A stretch of 64,000 bases of DNA from assembly GCA_018970725.1 (NCBI GenBank), contig JAGWVU010000004.1, forward strand, positions 1-64,000, written 5' to 3'. This stretch comes from Verrucomicrobiota bacterium. Its GTDB lineage: Bacteria > Verrucomicrobiota > Verrucomicrobiia > Verrucomicrobiales > DEV007. Numbering within the stretch: position 1 is the stretch's first letter; each line of letters starts with the position of its first letter. A program made the translations under genes and the position numbers. Shown here in pieces: positions 16,757 to 25,280 of this stretch. Below the pieces are notes generated by a model. It was not told the DNA's origin. It ran no database searches and saw only the letters and a list, made by a program, of their open reading frames with translations.

Positions 16757-18565
16757 ATGGGGACCATGAGTGACCATCCCGCTCCGAACGGCAGCCCAGT
16801 TCCCAATCCTCCATATCACACCGCCCGCGCTACCTCACCCTTCGCTTCCGGAGGTTCCATCCCGCTCATCGCCCCTTCCGGGACTCCCCTGGATTGGTCG
16901 AACCCATCCCTCCCGCTTCAGGACTCCTTTCTTCCCTCTTCGCACCCCCATTCCATGAGTTCCGATTCCCCCCCGCCCGACGGGGACACCGCCAAACCGG
17001 CCAAGCCCGAACCCCAACCGATGGACCGGAACCTCGGGGCGTGGTTGGCCGGAGCCGGTCCGTCCGATCTCCGTGAATGCTCCGACACGGAACGGCGGAA
17101 AGTCTGCGCCATCGGCTACACGGTGCTCGTTCCCACCATCTTCGCATTCATCGCCGCTTCCTACGCGGTCTCCACGTTGACCGACAATCCGGCGGTCATC
17201 TACCTGATCGCGGTCGCCTGGGCGGCGATCATCCTGCTGGTGGACCGTGCCATCATCACCTCCTACTCCCCCTTCATGAAGAAAGGGAGCAAGGCCGCCG
17301 TGGTGAGCCTGAGAATGGCTGTCGCGGTGCTGATGGGCCTGACCGTCTCCCACCCCCTGACCCTGCTGCTGTTCAAGGATACCATCACCAACCAGATCGA
17401 GGCTCAGCGGGCCAACGATGTCGACCAACTCGCCAAGGTGTATGCCGCCCGTAAGGCCGAGATCGAAGGGCGGAAAGCCATGGCCATCGCTGAGCGGGAC
17501 AAGCTGGACAAAGCCCTGAAGGAAACCTTTGAGAACAACTTCATCAAGCCGGCCGAAAAACCGACGGTAGCCATCGACATCGGATTGACCGCTCAGGAAA
17601 GACTGGATCTGGACAAGAGAATTGAGGAGTCGACCAAGGCCTTGAAAGCGGATCTGACCAAGTTGGAAACGGCCACGGCGGAATTGGAAGCGAGGAAAGC
17701 GGAGCTGCAAACCGAGATCAACGACTGGCAGAAGCAATTCGAGGACGAGCTCAACGGGAAACGCAGCGGTCGCCCCGGAAAGGGACCGAGATCCGATAGC
17801 ATTCTCCAAGATCAACTCGCTCCCCGCCGCACGGACATGACGCGGATGACTACGGAACTGGCGGGCATGAACGTGCGCAGGGAGGAACTCGCCAAGACCA
17901 TCACCGCCGCCGCCGATGCCATCCGCAAGGAGGTCGAACGTTCTGCGGTCGAACGGGCTGCACGGGCCGAGGAAGATGCCAAGCGGTTGGCGGACTTGCA
18001 ACGCCAGGACGAGGAGAAGCGACTCGCTGATTACCAGAAAGCGCGGGAAGCGCTTCGCGAGCAAATCAACGTCTCTATCAAGGTTGTCGAGGAGGATCGC
18101 AACCGCGCCTCGGAGGAACTCACGGCATTGGGGCGGGAGGAATCCAAGGCCATGGAAGCACTCTCCACCGCTCCCCGGGAGGACCTCCTGGCGCAAACCC
18201 TGGCGCTCCACCATCTCTTCAAGGATCCCGAGGCGGGCGGCACCTTTGCCCTGATGGCGTATCTGGTCCTCGCGGGGCTCTTCCTCGCCGTGGACACCAT
18301 GCCCATCTTGGTGAAATTCACGTCGAAAAAGGGCGAATTCGATGTCCGGCGCGAGCAAGCCTTGATAGAAGTGGATGAGGGCATCCTGAAAAACATCCCT
18401 TCTTCAGCACGCCAGATCAAGCCCAACGAACTTGATGCGTTGCACGAAAAGGTTGTCACGCATTACCGAAATGAACTGGATCGGCAACTGGCAAAGCCCG
18501 CCCAAACACAGCCCGGCGCCGCAAGCAACGGCTCTACTCCGGACGGTTCCGGACCCGTAAGTTGA
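16757..18565 (+). CDS. DUF4407 membrane protein
   Basis: A 602-residue protein. A low-complexity Ser/Pro-rich N-terminus (1-90) precedes a pair of TM helices (about 115-160), a third near 190-210, then a roughly 280-residue charged coiled coil (215-495) rich in KAEIEGRK-type heptads, and a final TM at about 505-530. This is the DUF4407 architecture, whose function is unknown; the coiled coil would project from the membrane as a long stalk. Start choice is loose: ATGs at 16757, 16766 and 16955 are all in frame. The 3' end overlaps the convergent TerC gene by 32 bp. Confidence 0.85.
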   Translation: MGTMSDHPAPNGSPVPNPPYHTARATSPFASGGSIPLIAPSGTPLDWSNPSLPLQDSFLPSSHPHSMSSDSPPPDGDTAKPAKPEPQPMDRNLGAWLAGAGPSDLRECSDTERRKVCAIGYTVLVPTIFAFIAASYAVSTLTDNPAVIYLIAVAWAAIILLVDRAIITSYSPFMKKGSKAAVVSLRMAVAVLMGLTVSHPLTLLLFKDTITNQIEAQRANDVDQLAKVYAARKAEIEGRKAMAIAERDKLDKALKETFENNFIKPAEKPTVAIDIGLTAQERLDLDKRIEESTKALKADLTKLETATAELEARKAELQTEINDWQKQFEDELNGKRSGRPGKGPRSDSILQDQLAPRRTDMTRMTTELAGMNVRREELAKTITAAADAIRKEVERSAVERAARAEEDAKRLADLQRQDEEKRLADYQKAREALREQINVSIKVVEEDRNRASEELTALGREESKAMEALSTAPREDLLAQTLALHHLFKDPEAGGTFALMAYLVLAGLFLAVDTMPILVKFTSKKGEFDVRREQALIEVDEGILKNIPSSARQIKPNELDALHEKVVTHYRNELDRQLAKPAQTQPGAASNGSTPDGSGPVS

Positions 18566-19322
18566 TCATCTCCACCGCGAGGGAGAAGGTCATGGCGAAA
18601 TAGATGTATCCCTTGGGGATGTGAAAGTGGAGACCGTCGGCCACCAGAGCGGTTCCGATGAGCAACAAAAAGGACAGGGCCAGCACCTTGATCGTCGGGT
18701 GCTTACCCACGAAGTCGCTGATCGGCCCCGCTGCCCAGAGCATGACCAAGACCGCGATCACGATCGCCGAAGCCATCACGGAAAGATTTTGTGCCATCCC
18801 CACCGCCGTGATCACGGAATCGAGAGAGAAAACGATGTCGATCACGGCGATCTGGGCGATCACCCCGTAAAGGGTCGCCCCGGCCCCGCGCATTTTCGGC
18901 AGACCTGCCGCGATGTCCGCGTCATCGTCCTCCTCCAACTTGTGGTGGATCTCGTGGGTCGATTTATAGAGCAAAAACAACCCGCCCACCAATAGGATCA
19001 GGTCCTTGCCGGAAATCCCGAGCGTCCCGTTGGCGTCTGGTTCCCGGTGTTGGCCGGACAAGCCGTGGAGGAACTCCGGCCACGGGACCTGAAACAGCGG
19101 TTCCTTGAGTCCCATGATCCAGGAAAGGGAGAAAAGCAGGCAGAGGCGGGTGACCAAGGCCAGGCCGAGCCCGAGATTCCTCCCCAAGGGACGCTGCGCC
19201 GCAGGCAAACGATCCACGAGGATGGAGATGAAGACGATGTTGTCGATCCCGAGAACGATCTCCAAAAGGGTCAGGGTGGCCAGGGCTGCCCAGGCGCTCG
19301 GATCATGGAACCATTCAAGCAT
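18534..19322 (-). CDS. TerC family integral membrane protein
   Basis: A 262-residue polytopic protein with the TerC signature LEIVLGIDNIVFISILVDRLP near the N-terminus and the matching second half VIDIVFSLDSVITAVGM. The acidic residues in these two half-repeats are the conserved metal-site candidates. Seven or so TM helices alternate with a cytoplasmic acidic loop HHKLEEDDDAD. TerC/Alx proteins are linked to tellurite resistance and, in E. coli Alx and YoaE-like members, manganese export; the substrate here is not determinable. It converges on DUF4407 with a 32-bp overlap. Confidence 0.93.
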   Translation of the reverse strand: MLEWFHDPSAWAALATLTLLEIVLGIDNIVFISILVDRLPAAQRPLGRNLGLGLALVTRLCLLFSLSWIMGLKEPLFQVPWPEFLHGLSGQHREPDANGTLGISGKDLILLVGGLFLLYKSTHEIHHKLEEDDDADIAAGLPKMRGAGATLYGVIAQIAVIDIVFSLDSVITAVGMAQNLSVMASAIVIAVLVMLWAAGPISDFVGKHPTIKVLALSFLLLIGTALVADGLHFHIPKGYIYFAMTFSLAVEMINLRVRNRPE

Positions 19323-19370
19323 GGCCCAGCCGTAACCTGTTCCTGACGGATTTCCAGCGCAAATCGCGAT

Positions 19371-19910
19371 TCAGAGGCGTTCCGGAGGCCCCTCTACCCG
19401 GGTGCGCCGGCCATCAACCTCCAACCAAAGATCCACGTGCGCCTGCGGCTCCTCCACCCAATAGCGCAACTCCACCGTCCCCTCGGTCTTGGGCGGGATC
19501 TCGGGCAGGGGTGCGGCGGCAAGGAAAAACGGCTCCACTTCCACTCCGCCCCCGGTCACCACGGCGGCCTTGGGACGGGAGAGAATCTCCGGTGCCTCGG
19601 AGTCGTTGCGGTAACGGACCTTCATTTCCAGCAGCCAGTGGGCCGCTCCCTGAGACCGCCATTCCACCGCCTCCACGGCAAAGGGTAGCGGTGCGGGCGC
19701 GGCTTCCCGATTCTCCGGCGCAGCGGCCGGGGCGACCGGGTCGAGGACCACCTGAACCGCCTCCCGCGGGATGAGCAGACGCTGGTGCAGGCTTTGGGTC
19801 ACCAGCACGTAGGTCACTCCAAAAAGGAGGAACGCGATGACAACCCACACATCAAATCTCCGGAAAAAAGCCACCGGATATAGCAAACCATATCCGGGCC
19901 GCGCACTCAA
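19371..19910 (-). CDS. single-pass membrane protein of unknown function
   Basis: A 179-residue protein with one N-terminal TM helix (FDVWVVIAFLLFGVTYVLV, about 19-38), a Pro/Ala-rich linker, and a roughly 110-residue C-terminal beta-rich domain (VEAVEWRSQGAAHWLLEMKV, GTVELRYWVEEPQAHVDLWL). I do not recognise the family. The domain would face the periplasm with an N-in topology. It is on the same strand as TerC (48 bp upstream of it) and the YbjN-like gene, so may be co-transcribed. Confidence 0.6.
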   Translation of the reverse strand: MSARPGYGLLYPVAFFRRFDVWVVIAFLLFGVTYVLVTQSLHQRLLIPREAVQVVLDPVAPAAAPENREAAPAPLPFAVEAVEWRSQGAAHWLLEMKVRYRNDSEAPEILSRPKAAVVTGGGVEVEPFFLAAAPLPEIPPKTEGTVELRYWVEEPQAHVDLWLEVDGRRTRVEGPPERL

Positions 19911-19989
19911 GGACCTCTTGCAATTCCCGGGAATTTCGCGAACTGCCGCCTCAGGGGCCGAACCTTTGTTGAAGTTCGTCCCTGCTCCA

Positions 19990-20520
19990 TCAACCGGGAG
20001 CGCCGTCCCCCGCCCCCTTCACCCCGGACTCGGGCAGGAGATCGCTCCGGGCGAGGAGTTCCTCCGGGGCGAGCAAAAGCAATTCGCCGGGACGCGCTGT
20101 GGCGATCAGCGCGAGACAAGGGGCGATCCGGTCCATTTCGACGATGGCGATCTCGACAAGAAAAGAGAGAACCTCCGGCTCGATCCGGCCCTCCGGAAAC
20201 ACATTGCCGATCCGAAACAGGATCTCCCCCTCGTCCCAACGCAATTCAAAGCCGCCCAGATTGATGCGCTCATTGGCCCGCATCAGGAGTTCGACGGTCT
20301 TGGCGCGGGCGGCGGCCGAACCGACCACGGTTGGGCTAACCGCTACGACTGAGACCGCACCGATCGCGCCATAGGCCTGAACATGCAGGTGCAACCGGCC
20401 GTGATGGGCTTCGAAGCCGGTCTCCACCACAGGAATCCCGGGCACGGTCTCGCACGCCCATCCGTTCTGTTGGAAGACTTCGCGGATGCCGGTGATCAAG
20501 GTTTCGTCAGGACTGGGCAT
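19990..20520 (-). CDS. YbjN-like / type III chaperone-like fold protein
   Basis: A 176-residue soluble protein (MPSPDETLITGIREVFQQNGW...). It has an alpha-beta pattern with the strand RLHLHVQAYG, a helix RAKTVELLMRANERINLGGFEL and the strand GEILFRIGNV. The spacing of LLMRANE.N...F matches the YbjN/CesT-like fold seen in many bacterial hypothetical proteins. Function unknown. I prefer the ATG at 20520; an in-frame ATG at 20538 gives six more residues. Either start overlaps the 3' end of the upstream membrane protein gene (stop at 20507). Confidence 0.6.
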   Translation of the reverse strand: MPSPDETLITGIREVFQQNGWACETVPGIPVVETGFEAHHGRLHLHVQAYGAIGAVSVVAVSPTVVGSAAARAKTVELLMRANERINLGGFELRWDEGEILFRIGNVFPEGRIEPEVLSFLVEIAIVEMDRIAPCLALIATARPGELLLLAPEELLARSDLLPESGVKGAGDGAPG

Positions 20521-21442
20521 AATGGGCACGTTCGTCACGCTTGGGCGCTTTGTCGATGATCAGGCCGATCCAGGAGAAGAGCAGGCTCGATGCAATTCCG
20601 GGCAGGCCGCACATCATGGCGGGGAGGCCGATCAGAACGGGCGCGAAAAGATAGAGAACCACCACCTGACTCCCCGGATTGGGATCGAGCGGGTCCTCGA
20701 ACGCCCGCAGGCGGACCCGGGCCATCTGCAACCCGAGAATACTGAGAAGAACGGCAGCCGCCAGCGCGTTCCCAGCCAACATGGTCAGCAGGAACCACCC
20801 GGTTCCCGCCGCATCGATACAACCTGCCATGACCAGCGCCGGAGTCGAAACACAGAGCGAGCCCACGAGCAACCCGCCCAGCAACATGCCGATCCGCGCG
20901 AAGGAGCCGTCGAAGGCCGAGACGCCGATGACCAGGGCGGAGAGCACCGAGCCGTTCGCAATCACCCATCCGCCGATCACCAGGTTCGGCGCCAACTCGA
21001 GACCGCCGAAGAAGTAGCGCAGGATGAGGTAGGGAAACACCGAGACCAGCACCAACAAATTGATCATCATCGAGACCATCCACTTTCCGCGGACGATTCT
21101 CCAACGGTCGACGCCCGAGAGCAGCAGCAGCTCGGCGTTGCGCCCTTTGAACTCCTGCTGCATGTCCCGGAACCGGGTGAGCGGGACCACGATCATCATC
21201 ATCAGGGCCACACAGCCCCAAAACGTCACCGCGTAGCGACGCGCCCCCTCCTCGAAAATCTGCAAGTCTGCGATGCCGTCGGACAGGTCCCACCATTCCA
21301 CCGCCGCGACCGAGAACATCAGGATCTGAAGGCCGACGAACGGAAAAACGAACTGCCGGGCGCGCAGCCCCTGACGGAATTCCTTCACCGTCATCGGGTC
21401 CATGCGTTCGGGGAAATCTTCCGCAAACAGGCCGGCGAACAT
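20507..21442 (-). CDS. ABC-2-like multi-pass membrane protein
   Basis: A 311-residue protein with about six to seven TM helices. The opening TVKEFRQGLRARQFVFPFVG and the cytoplasmic FKGRNAELLLLSGVDRWRIVRGKW resemble ABC-2-type permeases and their relatives. No ATPase gene lies next to it. The frame is open back to 21640, but that extension runs through the tRNA-Pro gene, so it is not coding. ATGs at 21442, 21403 and 21394 are possible starts. It overlaps the YbjN-like gene. Substrate unknown. Confidence 0.7.
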   Translation of the reverse strand: MFAGLFAEDFPERMDPMTVKEFRQGLRARQFVFPFVGLQILMFSVAAVEWWDLSDGIADLQIFEEGARRYAVTFWGCVALMMMIVVPLTRFRDMQQEFKGRNAELLLLSGVDRWRIVRGKWMVSMMINLLVLVSVFPYLILRYFFGGLELAPNLVIGGWVIANGSVLSALVIGVSAFDGSFARIGMLLGGLLVGSLCVSTPALVMAGCIDAAGTGWFLLTMLAGNALAAAVLLSILGLQMARVRLRAFEDPLDPNPGSQVVVLYLFAPVLIGLPAMMCGLPGIASSLLFSWIGLIIDKAPKRDERAHYAQS

Positions 21443-21482
21443 CGGAGGCGGAGTGGTCGGGGACGTAGGCAAACGAGGGAAG

Positions 21483-21556
21483 TCGGGGTGGCCAGATTCG
21501 AACTGACGACATCCTGCTCCCAAAGCAGGCGCTCTACCAGGCTGAGCTACACCCCG
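21483..21556 (-). tRNA. tRNA-Pro (anticodon TGG)
   Basis: The 74-nt minus-strand gene folds as a cloverleaf. The acceptor CGGGGTG pairs with CACCCCG. The D-arm is GCTC...GAGC. The anticodon stem CCTGC/GCAGG carries loop TTTGGGA (anticodon TGG), and the T-arm is GTCAG-TTCGAAT-CTGGC, with discriminator A at 21483. The 3' CCA is not encoded, so a CCA-adding enzyme is needed. It lies between the ABC-2-like gene and thrS. Confidence 0.95.
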
Positions 21557-21691
21557 TTTCCCCGATGGAGATCCACAATCTTCCGGTCCCGCGCCGCTTT
21601 CAAGTGCAAAGGAGGAAAATAGGCCACCCTCCTCCCGCATTCAGTTGAAATTCCCTCCTTTGGCCGGAAGATGCTTCCCCACGTTTTCACC

Positions 21692-23599
21692 ATGCCAGAC
21701 CAACCACAAGCGGCGCGCAAAACCCTCGAAGAACGCAACCAGATGGACGATCTCCAGCGGTTGCGCCACTCCTGCGCCCACGTCATGGCCACTGCCATCC
21801 TCAGGATTTGGCCAGACGCCCAATTCGCCTACGGACCGCCGATCGACCACGAAGTCTACGGTTTCTACTACGACCTCGACATGCGTCACCGGATCACCCC
21901 GGACGATTTCCCGGCCATCGAGGAGGAGATGCGCAAGGTGGTCAAGGAGAACCAGGCCTTCGAGCGCATGGTCGTTTCGCGCCAGGAAGCCTTGGAAATG
22001 GCCCGCGTCGGGAGACTCGGTGCCTTGGTGCCCCGCCCCGAGCCGAGCCGGTTCAAGCTTGACCTCCTCGATGCCATCCCCGAGGGCGAGGAAATCTCGA
22101 TCTTCAAAAACGGGGACTTCTGGGATCTCTGCGCGGGTCCGCACGTCGCCCGGACGGGAAATTGCAAGGCCTTCAAGGTCATGAGTGTGGCCAGTGCCTT
22201 TTACAAGGGCGATGCCAACAATCCCCAACTGCAACGGCTCTACGGGACCTGTTTTAAGAACAAGGCCGCGCTCGACGAGCACCTTGAACGGGTGGAGCAA
22301 GCCAAACAGCGGGACCACCGGAAGTTGGGCAAGGAATTGGAACTGTTCAAAATCGACGAACAGGTGGGCCAGGGATTGGTTCTCTGGTTGCCCAACGGAG
22401 CCATTGTGCGCAACGAACTGCAAAAGTTCATCTCCGAGCAACTCGAAAAACAGGGCTACTCCCAGGTCTACACCCCGCACATCGGCAAGCTGGACCTCTA
22501 TCGCACCTCCGGGCACTTCCCCTATTACGAGGAGTCCCAGTTTCCTCCGATCGCGGAACGGGAGGTCATCGAGCGTCTCAGCGATGGCAACTGTTCCTGC
22601 GCCGACCTCCACAACGCCCTGCGCAGCGGTGAGGAGAGCGGCTTCCTTTTGAAGCCGATGAACTGCCCGCATCACATCCGGATTTTCGACAGCAAACCGC
22701 ATTCCTACCGGGACCTGCCGGTGCGCCTCGCTGAGTTCGGCACGGTTTACCGGTGGGAGCAGAGCGGCGAACTTGGCGGCATGACCCGGGTGCGATGTTT
22801 CACCCAGGACGACGCCCACCTTTTCGTCACACCGGAGCAACTCGACCGCGAAATCCAGGGTTGCCTGGAATTGGTCAAGATCGTTCTCGGCACGCTGCGC
22901 ATGGATGATTATCGCGTTCGCGTCAGTTTGCGGGATCCCGCATCCGACAAATACGTGGGGGATCCGGCCAACTGGGAACGGGCCGAAAACGCCCTCCGGG
23001 ACGCGGCCCGCTCGCTGGGCAAACCATTCACCGAGGAACCGGGTGAGGCCGCCTTTTACGGCCCGAAAATCGATTTCGTGGTCAAGGACGTGATCGGCCG
23101 CGAATGGCAACTGGGCACGGTCCAGGTGGACTACAACCTGCCGGAACGCTTCAACCTCTCCTACATCGGTCCCGACAACGAGAAGCACCGCCCGGTGATG
23201 ATCCACCGGGCGCCGTTCGGGTCGATGGAACGCTTCGTCGGTGTCCTCATCGAACACTTCGCGGGTCACTTCCCCGTCTGGCTGGCCCCCGAGCAGGTCC
23301 GCATCCTTACCATCTCGGAGAAGTTCGACGACTACGCGGAATCGATCTTCGCCCGGTTGCGGGAGCGTGGTGTCAGGGTGAAGATGGATCTCGCGAGTGA
23401 CAAGGTCGGAGCCAAGATTCGTCTTGCCCAGTTGGCAAAGGTTCCGTATATGTTGGTTTTGGGAGCCAAGGAGGAGGAGCAGCAGGCGGTGTCCGTGAGG
23501 CATCGCCACTCCGGAGACCTCGGCATGCAACCGATCGATGAATTTGTTCTCCGTATCACCCGCGAAATTGCCGAAAGGGCGCTGGACAACGCCGGGTGA
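21692..23599 (+). CDS. thrS: threonyl-tRNA synthetase
   Basis: A 635-residue class II aminoacyl-tRNA synthetase that charges tRNA-Thr. The N-terminal TGS domain is absent: the protein starts almost directly in the editing domain, with HSCAH (26-30) and the DLCAGPHV motif. The catalytic core shows the zinc-site MNCPHH and DDAHLF, motif 2 YRWEQSGELGG and motif 3 GSMERFVGVLIEHFAG; the anticodon-binding domain follows (LAPEQVRILTISEKF). An insertion (REVIERLSDGNCSCADLHNA) precedes MNCP. I use the ATG at 21692 (MPDQPQ), seven codons inside the longer frame. infC follows after a 178-bp leader, the classic thrS-infC order. Confidence 0.97.
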   Translation: MPDQPQAARKTLEERNQMDDLQRLRHSCAHVMATAILRIWPDAQFAYGPPIDHEVYGFYYDLDMRHRITPDDFPAIEEEMRKVVKENQAFERMVVSRQEALEMARVGRLGALVPRPEPSRFKLDLLDAIPEGEEISIFKNGDFWDLCAGPHVARTGNCKAFKVMSVASAFYKGDANNPQLQRLYGTCFKNKAALDEHLERVEQAKQRDHRKLGKELELFKIDEQVGQGLVLWLPNGAIVRNELQKFISEQLEKQGYSQVYTPHIGKLDLYRTSGHFPYYEESQFPPIAEREVIERLSDGNCSCADLHNALRSGEESGFLLKPMNCPHHIRIFDSKPHSYRDLPVRLAEFGTVYRWEQSGELGGMTRVRCFTQDDAHLFVTPEQLDREIQGCLELVKIVLGTLRMDDYRVRVSLRDPASDKYVGDPANWERAENALRDAARSLGKPFTEEPGEAAFYGPKIDFVVKDVIGREWQLGTVQVDYNLPERFNLSYIGPDNEKHRPVMIHRAPFGSMERFVGVLIEHFAGHFPVWLAPEQVRILTISEKFDDYAESIFARLRERGVRVKMDLASDKVGAKIRLAQLAKVPYMLVLGAKEEEQQAVSVRHRHSGDLGMQPIDEFVLRITREIAERALDNAG

Positions 23600-23675
23600 C
23601 GGGATGTGCCCATGATGGCCGATTCCGCAAACAAGGTGCATGCCCGCCCGTTCCCGGACTTTTCCCCGCGCGACT

Positions 23676-23690
23676 TGGGCCGCAGGCCCA
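23676..23690 (+). promoter_or_regulatory. short hairpin in the thrS-infC leader
   Basis: TGGGCC-GCA-GGCCCA forms a 6-bp stem with a 3-base loop in the leader between thrS and infC. It could contribute to leader folding with the attenuator-like hairpin 40 bp downstream. Confidence 0.3.
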
Positions 23691-23730
23691 TGGTTTTCGC
23701 TCCCACCCCTTTCCGGCGATGTCCGATCCC

Positions 23731-23752
23731 ACCGGTTGCCCACCGGTTTTTT
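23731..23752 (+). terminator. attenuator-like terminator upstream of infC
   Basis: ACCGGT-TGCCC-ACCGGT followed by TTTTT makes a 6-bp GC-rich stem, 5-base loop and U tract ending 26 bp before the predicted infC start. It looks like a rho-independent terminator, either ending thrS transcripts or attenuating readthrough into infC. Confidence 0.55.
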
Positions 23753-23777
23753 CTGAACGACCAACCTCTACCGAGTT

Positions 23778-24491
23778 ATTTCTAAGCCAAAGAAGACCGT
23801 CCGCACCCAGCGGGACACCACGCGCATCAACGACCGCATCCGCGCCATGGAGGTGCGCGTCCTGTATCAGGACCTCAGCGTTGTCCTTCCCACCCGGAAG
23901 GCCTTGGCCAAGGCCAAGGAACTGGGACTCGACCTCGTGGAAATCGCTCCCAACGCGAACCCACCGGTCTGCCGCATCGTCGATTACGGAAAGTTTAAAT
24001 ACGACCAGTCCAAGCAGAAAAAGGATCGGATCAAGCCCGCGACCAAACTCAAGGAGATCAAGTTCCGCGTCCGCATCGAGGAACACGATTACCGGATCAA
24101 GATGGCGCGCGCCGAGGGCTTCCTCGATCACGGGGACAAGCTGCGCATCCAACTCCAGTTCCGGGGTCGGGAAATGGCTCACAAGGAACTCGGCTTCCAA
24201 CTTCTGAACCGGGTCAAGGACGATCTCAAGACCATGGCCAAGGCGGATCTCGATGCCCGCCTGGCCGGTCGCCAGATCACCATGATGCTGTCCCCGCTGC
24301 CCAAGAACCAGCGGGTCAGGAAGTTCAGGGTGGAGATCCCGGACGACTATGTCGACCAAGACGATCTGGAGGATGACGACCACGAGGACGATCACGCTCA
24401 CGAGGCGCACGAAAACCACGCGGATCCCGAGGCTCATGACGACGACGCGGCCGGGGATGCCCCGACCGGCGACGCGAAAGGTGATGCTTGA
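23778..24491 (+). CDS. infC: translation initiation factor IF-3, AUU start
   Basis: IF-3 binds the 30S subunit and enforces start-codon fidelity. The N-domain begins TTRINDRIRAMEVRVL, followed by PTRKALAKAKELGLDLVEIAP and CRIVDYGKFKY; the linker and C-domain contain KEIKFRVRIEEHDY and FRGREMAHKELG. The family N-terminus extends upstream of the first ATG (23847). The frame is open only to TGA at 23754, and the best non-standard start is ATT at 23778 (then SKPKKTVRTQRD), the rare start used by E. coli infC for autoregulation. The protein is 237 residues because of a roughly 45-residue Asp/His/Glu-rich tail, absent from typical 175-185-residue IF-3. rpmI and rplT do not follow. Confidence 0.93.
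   Translation: MSKPKKTVRTQRDTTRINDRIRAMEVRVLYQDLSVVLPTRKALAKAKELGLDLVEIAPNANPPVCRIVDYGKFKYDQSKQKKDRIKPATKLKEIKFRVRIEEHDYRIKMARAEGFLDHGDKLRIQLQFRGREMAHKELGFQLLNRVKDDLKTMAKADLDARLAGRQITMMLSPLPKNQRVRKFRVEIPDDYVDQDDLEDDDHEDDHAHEAHENHADPEAHDDDAAGDAPTGDAKGDA
24477..24484 (+). promoter_or_regulatory. ribosome-binding site supporting a TTG start
   Basis: AAAGGTGA inside the last codons of infC lies 7 nt before the TTG at 24492, supporting that codon as the HAD phosphatase start. Confidence 0.5.
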
Positions 24492-25205
24492 TTGAAGCAA
24501 CTCCTCCTTTTTGACATTGACGGCACCCTCGTCGATACCGGCGGGGTCGGATTGGCCGCCTTGCTCGACGGGTTGCGCCTGTCCTTTCCCTCGCAAGCCG
24601 CGGGCGCCCTTCCCGCTTTGGATTTGCGGGGTGCCACGGATGCCGGCGTGATCCGCACCCTGTTCACCGCCTGCGCCATCGCGGATTCCCCGCACAACCG
24701 GCGGCGGTTCGTCGAGGCCTATCTGCGGTGCCTGACGCTGGGCTTGCAGGATCCGGTTCCCCCTTGCGCCCCACGGATGCTCCCTGGGGTCGACTCGTTG
24801 TTGGCTGGCCTTGCGCAATCACCCGACCGTTTTACCCTCGGGCTCCTCACCGGGAACCTCGAGGCCGGAGCGTTCGCCAAGTTGCGTCGGTTCGCGATCG
24901 ATCGGTATTTCCGCTTCGGGGCCTATGGTTTGGACCATGAGGATCGGCTTGGACTGGGACCGATCGCCCTGGAACGGGCAAAACTGGCCACGGGCCGGCA
25001 TTTCCGACCATCTGAGACTGTGATCATCGGAGATACCCCCCGGGACATTGCTTGCGCCCGCGCCTTCGGAGCCAGATGCATTGCGGTCAGCACCGGGGGA
25101 TTCCCTGCTGAAGAATTAGCCGGGCATGAGCCGGATGCGCTGCTTCCCGGACTTCATGCGCCGGCCCAATTCATCGGGATCCTCGATACCCTGCTCGCGT
25201 CCTGA
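24492..25205 (+). CDS. HAD-superfamily hydrolase (phosphoglycolate-phosphatase-like)
   Basis: A 237-residue cytoplasmic phosphatase-type protein. HAD motif I is FDIDGTLVDT (nucleophile Asp8), motif II is GLLTGN (Thr), a Lys in the ALERAKLA helix and motif IV IIGDTPRDIACA complete the active site; a helical cap lies between I and II. The family removes phosphate from small metabolites such as 2-phosphoglycolate; the substrate here is not fixed by sequence. The start is TTG directly abutting the infC stop (0-nt gap), so the gene depends on infC translation or transcription. Confidence 0.88.
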   Translation: MKQLLLFDIDGTLVDTGGVGLAALLDGLRLSFPSQAAGALPALDLRGATDAGVIRTLFTACAIADSPHNRRRFVEAYLRCLTLGLQDPVPPCAPRMLPGVDSLLAGLAQSPDRFTLGLLTGNLEAGAFAKLRRFAIDRYFRFGAYGLDHEDRLGLGPIALERAKLATGRHFRPSETVIIGDTPRDIACARAFGARCIAVSTGGFPAEELAGHEPDALLPGLHAPAQFIGILDTLLAS

Positions 25206-25280
25206 GTCCGCCTGCGGAAATGGGGATTCACCAAAAACAAATTGCCGTTCGCGGGGTTTTGAGGTTGGTCGTTCTGTTCC

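Noticed and set aside
21443-21640. N-terminal extension of the ABC-2-like membrane protein
   Set aside because: The extended frame reads straight through the tRNA-Pro gene, so translation must start at or after 21442.
21641-23764. 707-codon open frame on the minus strand
   Set aside because: It is antisense to thrS and has no family features.
23847-23849. ATG as infC start
   Set aside because: It would remove the conserved RINDRIRA segment of IF-3, which is encoded in frame just upstream.
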